From the NCBI GenBank assembly GCA_034431315.1, contig DAOUDK010000070.1, forward strand, positions 1 through 14,424: a stretch of DNA of 14,424 bases. Reading direction: 5' to 3'. Both the position numbers and the translations under genes were made by a program. Every line of letters begins with the position of its first letter. Positions within the stretch are counted from its first letter, which is position 1. Positions 7,729 to 14,335 of this stretch are shown here, piece by piece. Source of the DNA: JAUWOY01 sp034431315 (GTDB lineage Bacteria > Chloroflexota > Anaerolineae > VGOG01). Below the pieces are notes generated by a model. That model made no database searches, was not told where the DNA came from, and worked only from the letters and a program-made list of their open reading frames with translations.

Positions 7729-10542
7729 ATGAGTTCGAAAAACGAGCAGGATGTGGCAATCAAGGACTCGCCGGCAGCCCTGGTGATAGGGGGCGGGATA
7801 GCGGGCATCCAGGCCGCGCTGGACATCGCCGATGCCGGCTTCAAGGTGTATCTGGTGGAGAGGGAGCCCACCATCGGCGGGCGCATGGCCCAACTGGACA
7901 AGACCTTCCCCACCCTGGATTGTTCAGCCTGCATCATGACCCCCAAGATGGTGGACGTGACCCGCAATGCGAACATCGAGTTGATGACCTATTCCGAGGT
8001 CGTGGGTGTGCAAGGCCAAAAAGGTCATTTCAGAGCCACGGTCAGGAACAAGCCGCGATACGTTGACCTGGACAAGTGCACCGGCTGCGGAGATTGTGTC
8101 AAGAATTGCCCGGTCGAGGTGGACAGCGAATTCGACCAGGGGCTGGTCAAGCGCAAGGCCATCTATCGGTCGTTCCCCCAGGCGGTGCCTAACGCTTTCG
8201 TGATTGATAAGAAGGAGACGCCACCCTGCAAGATGGCTTGCCCGGTGTACATGGATGTCCAGGGCTACATCGCCCTGATCCGAGAGGGCAAGTTCGACGA
8301 GGCATACAGGCTGATACGCAGGACCAACCCTCTGCCTGCTGTCTGTGGATTGGTGTGCTATCACCCTTGCGAAGAGGAGTGCAAACGCAATCACCTGGAT
8401 GACGCCCTGGCCATACGTGCTCTGAAGCGTTTCGCCTGCGAGCAGTTCGACATAAACGAGCTCGAAATCCCTGAGATCGAAAAGAATGGTCGTCAGGTGG
8501 CCATTGTCGGCTCTGGGCCGGCGGGCCTGACCGCCGGCCACGACCTGGCCCTGATGGGCTATGAAGTGACCATCTTCGAGGCCCTACCCGAGCCGGGCGG
8601 GATGCTGCGAGTCGGCATTCCTGAGTACCGCCTGCCCACGGCCATCCTCCAGGACGAGATAGGCTACATCGAGCGGCTAGGGGTGGAGATAAAGACCAAC
8701 ACCCGCATCGGGGAGGAGATCACCCTTGAGGGCCTGCGGCAGGACTGCGAGGCGGTGTTCATCGCCACCGGAGCCCATGAGAGCCGCAGGCTAGGGGTGT
8801 CGGGCGAGGACGCCGAGGGCGTGATCCATGGGGTGGACTTCCTGCGTTGCGTCAATCTCGGCGAGGAAGTGAAGATCGGCGACAGAGTAGCCGCCATCGG
8901 CGGTGGCAACACCGCTATTGATGCTGCCAGGGTGGCCCGTCGGCTGGGTGCAAGGGACGTATCCGTGCTCTATCGGCGTTCTCGGGCCGAGATGCCTGCC
9001 CTGGCTGAGGAGGTGGAGGCCGCCGAGGCGGAGGGCATCGGCCTCACCTTTCTGGTGACCCCCACCAGGGTGTTGGTGCGAGATAGCAGGGTCGCCGGGC
9101 TGGAGTTGATCCGCATGGAGCTGGGCGAGCCCGATGCCAGCGGACGACGGCGGCCTATCCCCATCGAGGGCTCGGAGTTCACCATCGCGGTTGACAGCAT
9201 CATCCCTGCCCTCGGCCAGGCATCCAATCTGGACTTTGCCGAGGGGTTGGGCCTGGAGGTTTCCCGCCGAGGACGCCTGGTGGCTGACGAGGACACCTTG
9301 GCCACCAACATCCAGGGCGTGTTCGCCGGTGGTGACGTGGTGACTGGCCCCTGGATCGCCATCCAGGCCATGGCCAACGGCCGGCGGGCGGCGCTGGCCA
9401 TGGATCAGTACCTGCGCGGCCAGCCGATGCACGTGGGCGAGTTCGAGGTGCTGAAGCCTCCTGAGGAGCTGACCGAGGAGGAGATCGAGTTGCTCCGCGA
9501 GGAGAGAGGGATCAAGCATCGGTTGCCAGTCAGCGAGCTTGAGCCTGGGGAGCGGATTCAGGACTTCCGGGAGGTAGAATTGGCTCTTACGCCGGAGGCG
9601 GCGATAGAAGAGGCGGCCCGCTGTCTGGAGTGTGGCGTGTGCTCTGAGTGTCGGGAGTGCGTTAAGCTGTGCGAGCGAGGGGCCATAGATCACGAGCAAA
9701 GAGAGAAGATCGTGGAGCTGGAGGTGGCGGCCATTGTGGTGGCCACTGGCTACGACCAGTTCGATGCCCACATCAAGCCTGAGCTGGGCTACGGCCAATA
9801 TCCCAACGTCATCACTGCTCTCGAATTCGAGAGGCTTGCCTCGGCCTCCGGGCCCACCCGGGGGGTGATCACCCTCAACGGCAAGGAGCCGAAAGAAGTG
9901 GTGTTCATCCAGTGCGTTGGTTCGCGGGATCAAACCGTGGGCAACGAGTACTGCTCGCGGGTGTGCTGCATGTACACCGCCAAGCAGGCCCACCTGGTCG
10001 AGGAGAGGATACCTGGGGCTAACGTGACGATCTTCTACATGGACGTGCGAGCTTTTGGCAAGGGATTCGAGGAGTTTTACGACCGGGTGAAGCGCGAGGG
10101 AGTGCGGTATCGTCGGGGCAGCGTGTCGGAGATCTACAAGCGAGGGGATAGGGTGGTGGTGCGGGCCGAAGACACGATCTTAGGCGAGCCGCTGGAGATG
10201 GAGGCAGATATGGTGGTCCTGGCCACGGGGGTCGTGCCTCGGGCGGACGTGGAAGACGTGGCGGGGTTGTTGAGTCTGGAGCGTTCTCCTGACGGTTTCT
10301 TTGCCGAGGCTCATCCCAAGATGCGACCGGTGGACACTGTCAGAGATGGCATCTACCTGGCGGGCTGCTGCCAGGGCCCCAAGGACATCCCCGACACGGT
10401 GGCCCAGGCCAAAGCCGCTGCCTCCTCGGTCATCGTGGTATTGCGACAAGAACAGGCGAAGCTCAAAGCTCAAAGTTCAAAGCTCAAAGCTCAAAACCCG
10501 AAACCCGAAACCCGAAACTCAAACAGGAGTCCTGGATGGTAG
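7729..10542 (+). CDS. hdrA: HdrA with an inserted NfnB/GltD-like NAD(P)H oxidoreductase module
   Basis: Predicted cytoplasmic flavin/Fe-S electron-transfer subunit of 937 residues, combining HdrA (the electron-bifurcating flavoprotein of heterodisulfide reductase) with an NAD(P)H-oxidising module. Order: HdrA FAD fold with GGGIAG (21-26) and LDCSAC (64-69); a 4Fe-4S site C117/C120/C123/C127; then the insert, with the GltD/NfnB N-terminal Fe-S region (C167, C171, C206, C210, C214, C218), a second FAD fold (GSGPAG 261-266), an NAD(P)H fold (GGGNTA 391-396) and GGD (534-536). HdrA then resumes with six Cys (C632, C635, C638, C641, C644, C648), QCVGSRD (728-734) and YCSRVCC (741-747). The last residues from 911 (heptads KLKAQSS, KLKAQNP, KPETRNS) come from a 7-bp repeat array and are not part of the fold. 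A weak SD (AAGGA) precedes the ATG. The domain calls are firm. Whether NADH or NADPH is used, and whether bifurcation occurs, is inferred. Confidence 0.92.
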   Translation: MSSKNEQDVAIKDSPAALVIGGGIAGIQAALDIADAGFKVYLVEREPTIGGRMAQLDKTFPTLDCSACIMTPKMVDVTRNANIELMTYSEVVGVQGQKGHFRATVRNKPRYVDLDKCTGCGDCVKNCPVEVDSEFDQGLVKRKAIYRSFPQAVPNAFVIDKKETPPCKMACPVYMDVQGYIALIREGKFDEAYRLIRRTNPLPAVCGLVCYHPCEEECKRNHLDDALAIRALKRFACEQFDINELEIPEIEKNGRQVAIVGSGPAGLTAGHDLALMGYEVTIFEALPEPGGMLRVGIPEYRLPTAILQDEIGYIERLGVEIKTNTRIGEEITLEGLRQDCEAVFIATGAHESRRLGVSGEDAEGVIHGVDFLRCVNLGEEVKIGDRVAAIGGGNTAIDAARVARRLGARDVSVLYRRSRAEMPALAEEVEAAEAEGIGLTFLVTPTRVLVRDSRVAGLELIRMELGEPDASGRRRPIPIEGSEFTIAVDSIIPALGQASNLDFAEGLGLEVSRRGRLVADEDTLATNIQGVFAGGDVVTGPWIAIQAMANGRRAALAMDQYLRGQPMHVGEFEVLKPPEELTEEEIELLREERGIKHRLPVSELEPGERIQDFREVELALTPEAAIEEAARCLECGVCSECRECVKLCERGAIDHEQREKIVELEVAAIVVATGYDQFDAHIKPELGYGQYPNVITALEFERLASASGPTRGVITLNGKEPKEVVFIQCVGSRDQTVGNEYCSRVCCMYTAKQAHLVEERIPGANVTIFYMDVRAFGKGFEEFYDRVKREGVRYRRGSVSEIYKRGDRVVVRAEDTILGEPLEMEADMVVLATGVVPRADVEDVAGLLSLERSPDGFFAEAHPKMRPVDTVRDGIYLAGCCQGPKDIPDTVAQAKAAASSVIVVLRQEQAKLKAQSSKLKAQNPKPETRNSNRSPGW
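10461..10523 (+). repeat. Heptamer array A: nine 7-bp units at the 3' end of the first hdr gene
   Basis: Nine units lie in perfect 7-bp phase: GCTCAAA x2, GTTCAAA, GCTCAAA x2, ACCCGAA x3, ACTCAAA. Runs of identical neighbours suggest local amplification. At 63 bp the array is exactly 21 codons and writes a hydrophilic heptad-repeat tail after the last HdrA residues. The SD of the next gene begins directly after it. Confidence 0.9.
10525..10542 (+). promoter_or_regulatory. SD and ATGGTAG stop/start overlap coupling the two hdr genes
   Basis: AGGAG (10525-10529) lies six bases before the ATG at 10536. The upstream gene ends with the TAG at 10540-10542, so the genes overlap by 7 bp in different frames. 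This fixes the downstream start and suggests translational coupling. Confidence 0.7.
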
Positions 10543-13500
10543 CTTCAAATAAAGCTGGTTCTGTCTTAATTGTAGGAGCCGGCATAGCTGGCATGGGCTC
10601 GGCCCAACTGCTGGCCCAGATGGGGTGCAAGGTCTATCTGCTGGACAGCGCGCCTGGGATCGGTGGTTCGATGCACCTTCTGGACCGCACTTTCCCCACC
10701 GATTCGTGCGGCTTATGCATCATGCTGCCCGACCAACCCTCCTATTGCCCTACCCTGGAGTGCGGGATGAATCCCAACATCGAGATCCTGTCCTGCGCCG
10801 AGGTGGAATCCCTGGAGGGCGAGGCAGGCGATTTCAGGGCGCTGGTCAAGCACCGGCTGCGCTACGTTGATATTGAAAAGTGCAACAACTGCGGCCTGTG
10901 CCCCGAGGTCTGTCCTGTGGAGCGGCCCAGCGACCACGAAGGCCGTCTGCACCAGGTGAAAGCCATCTATCGTCCGCCCACGCGCGCCGTGCCTGACGCT
11001 TACGTGATAGACATGGACTACTGCACGCGGTGCGGCAAGTGTGTCGAGGTCTGTCCTACCGACGCCATTGATTTGGACATGGCTGAGCGGCGCTCTGAGA
11101 TCGAGGTCGGGGCCGTCATCCTGAGCCCTGGCTACCAGGCTTTCGATGCCCGGCTCAAGGGCGAGTTCGGCTATGGCTACTACGACAACGTGCTGACCAG
11201 CATCGAGTTCGAGCGCCTGGTCAGCCTGGCTGGCTCAACCCAGGCTCACCTGGTGCGGCCCTCCGACGGGGCGGCTCCCGGCCGCGTGGCCTTCATTCAG
11301 TGTGTTGGCTCGCGGGATGAATCTTATCCTTATTGCTCGTCGGTGTGCTGCATGTACACTGCCAAGCAACTGGCGGCCGCTAAGGAGATAGCCCCCGATC
11401 TGGATGCCACGGTGTTCTTCATGGACATCCGTACCGTCGGCAAGGGCTACGAGCGCTATTTCAACCGCGTGGAGAGCCTGCCTGGGGTCGCCTATCGTCG
11501 CTGCATGGTCTCCTCGATCAAAGAGGTGCCCCAGACCCGTGACCTGCGGGTGGCTTTCGTGACCGAGGATGGCACTCTACTCGAAGAAGACTTCGGGATG
11601 GTGATCCTCGCGGTGGGGCTGGCCCCGCCCGAGGGATTCAAGTTCCTGGCCAGCAGGCTGAGCGTTGATCTGAACGAGTCCGGCTTCTGCGCCACCGATC
11701 GCTTCGCTCCCCACGAGACCACGCGGCCAGGCGTGTTTGTGGGCGGGGCTTTCAGAGAGCCCAAGGACATCCCCGAGACCGTGGCCGAGGCCGCAGGGGT
11801 TTTGAGTTCCGTGTTTCGAGTTTCGAGTTTTAGAGTTGATAGGAACGAGAACTCGAAACGCGAAACTCTAAAAAAATCGCTATTGAGGGGCGTCCCCGCC
11901 CCGCGCTCGAAACTCAAACGAGCCGAGCGAGATGTCAGCGACGAAGAGCCCCGTGTGGGGGTGTTTGTCTGCACCTGTCGGGGTCAGGTTTCGGAGGTAG
12001 TGGATGTTGAAGCCGTGGCGGGATACGTGGGCCAGTTGGGCGGCGTGGCCCTGGCCCAGGTGGTGGAGGACGCCTGCGGCGCGGATTTGGCGGCGCTCGA
12101 AGAGGCCATTGAGGAGCAGGGCCTCAATCGGGTGGTGATCGCGGGCTGCTCGCATCGTCTTTACCAGCCAGAGTTTGCTGCCCTCATGCAGGAGGTAGGA
12201 TTGAACCCGCACCTGCTGGAGCGGGCCGACATCCGCGAGGGCGTCGCCTGGGTACACCGAGATTTGCCAGAGCAGGCTACATCCAAAGCTCAGGCCGTGG
12301 TGGAGATGGCCGTGACCAAATCCACCCTCCAATATCCAATATCCAGTATCCAGTATCCAGTATGCAGAAGAGGGCTGGTCATCGGCGGGGGATTGGCCGG
12401 CCTGACCGCGGCCCTGGAACTGGCGGAGATGGGCTTCGGGGTGGATCTGGTGGAGAAGGACGAGGAGCTAGGCGGCGTTCTGCGGACCGCCCATTACACA
12501 TTAGAGGGCGGGAAGCCCCAGGAGTTGCTGGCCTCGCTCATTGAGCGGGTGGAGGCGAACGAGCTGGTCAAGCTGTATCTCAACACAGAGTTGAGGGAGT
12601 TCAGGGGCAGCAAGGGCGACTTCCTGACCACGCTCACTTTGGCCGACGGCAGCGACGAGGTGTTGGAGCACGGTGCCATCATCGTGGCCACCGGCGCTCA
12701 GCCAGCCACCACCACCGAGTACCTCTACGGCCAGCACGACAGAGTCCTCACTCAGAAGGAATTAGAGGCACGATTATCCGAAATCCAAAATCCAAAATCC
12801 AAAGTTCAAAATCCGCAATCCGCAATCCGCAATCTGCAATCGGTAGTGATGATCCAATGCGTAGGCTCCCGCGACGAAACTCGCCCCTATTGCAGCCGCG
12901 TCTGCTGCTCCCACGCCGTCAAGAATACCCTCAAGCTCAAGGAATTGAATCCTGAGACCAGCGTGGTTGTCATCTATCAGGAGCTCAGGACTTACGGCTT
13001 TCATGAGCTATACTATCGGGAGGCGCGGGACAAGGGCGTGGTCTTCATCCGCTACGAGCTGTCTGATAGGCCCCGCGTCGAGGCGGCGGGCGACGACCTG
13101 CGGGTGCGGCTGACCGAGCCCATCCTGGGTCAGGAAATCACCCTCGACGCCGATTTGTTGGTCCTCAGCACGGGGATAGCTCCCCACGATAACGAGGCTC
13201 TGAGCGAGGTGTTGGGTGTGCCGCTGGACGAGGATGGCTTCTTCCAGGAGGCGCATCTCAAGATGCGGCCGCTGGACTTCCTCAAGGAGGGCGTTTTCCT
13301 GTGCGGCCTGGCCCATTCGCCGCGTTTCATAGATGAAGCCATCTGCCAGGCCACGGGCGCGGCGGTGCGGGCGGCAGCGCTGCTGAGCCTGCCGCGTCTG
13401 GAGAGCAAGGACACCCTGGTACAGGTGAACCCCAGGCTGTGCAGCTTCTGTGGGCTGTGTGTGGAGGCCTGTCCCTACGAGGCCCGCTATCTGGACTACG

Positions 13501-13649
13501 ACGAGCGCGTGGCCAAGGTGATAGAGGTACTCTGCAAAGGCTGCGGAGTCTGCGCCATGGTTTGCCCTAACAAGGCCACTGCGCAGGTGGCTTTTGAGCC
13601 CAGGCAGATGCTGATGGCTGTGGATGCGTTGATGGGAATTAGAGATTAG
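10536..13649 (+). CDS. hdrA: Tandem double HdrA (HdrA-HdrA fusion)
   Basis: Predicted electron-transfer subunit of 1037 residues made of two HdrA modules. Module 1 (about 1-425): FAD fold GAGIAG (14-19), DSCGLC (56-61), two 4Fe-4S sites (C116/C119/C122/C126 and C163/C166/C169/C173), QCVGSRD (255-261) and YCSSVCC (266-272). Module 2 (about 472-1037) begins with the HdrA N-terminal domain (VCTC 478-481, AGCSHRLYQPEF 536-547). It continues with a FAD fold GGGLAG (617-622), QCVGSRD (774-780), YCSRVCC (785-791) and two C-terminal ferredoxin-type clusters (C969/C972/C975/C979 and C1000/C1003/C1006/C1010). Module 2 lacks the DSCGLC-type loop and central cluster of module 1, so the two are not equivalent. 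Repeat-derived stretches lie at about 422-462, 598-610 and 748-768; the final GIRD and the stop also come from a repeat. Partners are probably the upstream HdrA-NfnB and MvhD. Ordinary HdrA is about 650 residues. Confidence 0.92.
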   Translation: MVASNKAGSVLIVGAGIAGMGSAQLLAQMGCKVYLLDSAPGIGGSMHLLDRTFPTDSCGLCIMLPDQPSYCPTLECGMNPNIEILSCAEVESLEGEAGDFRALVKHRLRYVDIEKCNNCGLCPEVCPVERPSDHEGRLHQVKAIYRPPTRAVPDAYVIDMDYCTRCGKCVEVCPTDAIDLDMAERRSEIEVGAVILSPGYQAFDARLKGEFGYGYYDNVLTSIEFERLVSLAGSTQAHLVRPSDGAAPGRVAFIQCVGSRDESYPYCSSVCCMYTAKQLAAAKEIAPDLDATVFFMDIRTVGKGYERYFNRVESLPGVAYRRCMVSSIKEVPQTRDLRVAFVTEDGTLLEEDFGMVILAVGLAPPEGFKFLASRLSVDLNESGFCATDRFAPHETTRPGVFVGGAFREPKDIPETVAEAAGVLSSVFRVSSFRVDRNENSKRETLKKSLLRGVPAPRSKLKRAERDVSDEEPRVGVFVCTCRGQVSEVVDVEAVAGYVGQLGGVALAQVVEDACGADLAALEEAIEEQGLNRVVIAGCSHRLYQPEFAALMQEVGLNPHLLERADIREGVAWVHRDLPEQATSKAQAVVEMAVTKSTLQYPISSIQYPVCRRGLVIGGGLAGLTAALELAEMGFGVDLVEKDEELGGVLRTAHYTLEGGKPQELLASLIERVEANELVKLYLNTELREFRGSKGDFLTTLTLADGSDEVLEHGAIIVATGAQPATTTEYLYGQHDRVLTQKELEARLSEIQNPKSKVQNPQSAIRNLQSVVMIQCVGSRDETRPYCSRVCCSHAVKNTLKLKELNPETSVVVIYQELRTYGFHELYYREARDKGVVFIRYELSDRPRVEAAGDDLRVRLTEPILGQEITLDADLLVLSTGIAPHDNEALSEVLGVPLDEDGFFQEAHLKMRPLDFLKEGVFLCGLAHSPRFIDEAICQATGAAVRAAALLSLPRLESKDTLVQVNPRLCSFCGLCVEACPYEARYLDYDERVAKVIEVLCKGCGVCAMVCPNKATAQVAFEPRQMLMAVDALMGIRD
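11799..11919 (+). repeat. Heptamer array B: inverted arrays in the linker between the two HdrA modules
   Basis: Reverse-orientation units GTTTTGA, GTTCCGT, GTTTCGA x2, GTTTTAG (11799-11833) face forward units CTCGAAA, CGCGAAA, CTCTAAA (11852-11872). A further CTCGAAA, CTCAAAC lies at 11906-11919. GTTTCGAGTTTCGAG (11813-11827) and CTCGAAACGCGAAAC (11852-11866) pair at 14 of 15 positions. A small GC hairpin GGGGCG/CGCCCC sits at 11887-11902. The whole stretch is translated in frame as a basic linker, residues about 422-462. Confidence 0.8.
12328..12369 (+). repeat. Heptamer array C at the border of the HdrA N-terminal and FAD domains
   Basis: TCCAATA x2 and TCCAGTA x3 are in perfect 7-bp phase (12328-12362), followed by a degenerate TGCAGAA. 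The 42 bp equal 14 codons. The array encodes LQYPISS-IQYPVCR just before the GLVIGGG beta strand of the second FAD fold. Confidence 0.85.
12776..12838 (+). repeat. Heptamer array D inside the second HdrA FAD domain
   Basis: Nine phased units: ATCCGAA, ATCCAAA x3, GTTCAAA, ATCCGCA x3, ATCTGCA. The length is 63 bp or 21 codons, the same as array A, with which it shares the unit GTTCAAA. The product is a heptad-repeat insert (EIQNPKS, KVQNPQS, AIRNLQS) directly before VVMIQCVGSRD, where HdrA relatives have a short turn. Confidence 0.9.
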
Positions 13650-13695
13650 AAATTAGAGGTTGGAGGTTGGAAGGTCCAACATCCAACTTCCAACG
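13638..13695 (+). repeat. Heptamer array E at the end of the double-HdrA gene, with hairpin
   Basis: ATTAGAG, ATTAGAA, ATTAGAG, GTTGGAG, GTTGGAA (13638-13672) are followed, after three bases that overlap by one, by inverted units TCCAACA, TCCAACT, TCCAACG (13675-13695). GTTGGAGGTTGGA (13659-13671) pairs with TCCAACTTCCAAC (13682-13694) at 12 of 13 positions, with a 10-nt loop. The first units supply the end of the reading frame, including its TAG. The hairpin sits between the genes, just ahead of the mvhD SD. Confidence 0.85.
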
Positions 13696-13715
13696 GTAAC
13701 GAGGAGAGGAGTTAC

Positions 13716-14138
13716 ATGGACGATTTCGAACCGCGTATCATCGCCTTTCTGTGTAACTGGTGCACCTATGCGGGGGCGGACCTGGCTGGCACCTCGCGCA
13801 TTCAGTATCCGCCCAACATCCGCATCATCCGCCTGATGTGTTCCGGCGGGCTGGATGTGACCTATGTTCTCAAAGCTCTGCTCGAAGGGGCCGACGGGGT
13901 GCTGATCGGCGGGTGTCACCCCGGCGACTGCCACTATCAGAGCGGCAACTACAAGGCCCGGCGGCGGGTGGCCATCCTGAAGAGCATCCTGGAGCAGATG
14001 GGCTTCGACGACGACCGGGTGTGGCTGCGCTGGATCAGCGCCAGCGAGGGCCAGTACTTCGCCGACACGGTCAAGGAGATGGTGGCCACGCTCAAGGAGA
14101 AGGGGCCGAACCCTGTGCGGGAGCTGTGGGGAACGTAA
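13716..14138 (+). CDS. mvhD: MvhD/FlpD-type 2Fe-2S electron-transfer subunit
   Basis: Small cytoplasmic subunit (140 residues, typical length) of the MvhD family, which carries electrons from a hydrogenase or formate dehydrogenase into HdrA. Conserved Cys are present: C13 and C16 in FLCNWC, C42 in LMCSGG, and C67 and C72 in GGCHPGDC. The family signatures FLCNWCTYAGADLAG and GADGVLIGGCHPGDCHY are recognisable. It follows the double HdrA by 66 bp, a gap holding repeat array E. A strong SD (GAGGAGAGGAG) lies six to seven bases before the ATG. The HdrA neighbours make the assignment secure. No hydrogenase or formate dehydrogenase gene is in the window, so the electron donor may instead be the fused NfnB module or a subunit beyond the window. 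Confidence 0.95.
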   Translation: MDDFEPRIIAFLCNWCTYAGADLAGTSRIQYPPNIRIIRLMCSGGLDVTYVLKALLEGADGVLIGGCHPGDCHYQSGNYKARRRVAILKSILEQMGFDDDRVWLRWISASEGQYFADTVKEMVATLKEKGPNPVRELWGT

Positions 14139-14152
14139 GGAGGAAGTCTGAC

Positions 14153-14335
14153 ATGCTGATGAACTACATTTGGACCGCCATGCGTCGAGCAAGGTATGAG
14201 ATCTTGTTGGATGATGGCACCTTCTACGGAGAGATTCCGGGACTCGACGGTGTTTACGGCAATGCGGGTACTCTTGAGGCCTGTCGCGAAGAACTGGAGG
14301 AAGTCTTAGCCTATATTTCGCACCTTAACAACTGA
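14153..14335 (+). CDS. HicB-like antitoxin-family protein, short and without a visible HicA partner
   Basis: A 60-residue protein whose core (YEILLDDGTFYGEIPGLDG, then LEACREELEEVL) matches the HicB-type fold, in which antitoxins of type II toxin-antitoxin systems bind HicA. The start is set by AAGGAGGA, which overlaps the mvhD stop, with 14 bp between the genes; this suggests co-transcription and perhaps coupling. Relatives I know continue for roughly 15 or more residues past this point with a tail containing LPLPVVDG-like sequence. Here the protein ends at ISHLNN, so it looks C-terminally shortened. No HicA-like frame follows in the remaining 89 bases. It may be a solitary or decayed antitoxin, or a domesticated HicB-fold protein. 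Confidence 0.7.
   Translation: MLMNYIWTAMRRARYEILLDDGTFYGEIPGLDGVYGNAGTLEACREELEEVLAYISHLNN

Noticed and set aside
8791..9993. A 400-codon minus-strand open frame opposite hdrA
   Set aside because: It is antisense to clear HdrA/NfnB coding sequence, has low-complexity composition and no known motif.
10461..13695. Repeat arrays as a CRISPR
   Set aside because: Units are 7 bp with no spacers and no cas genes; they are translated in frame.
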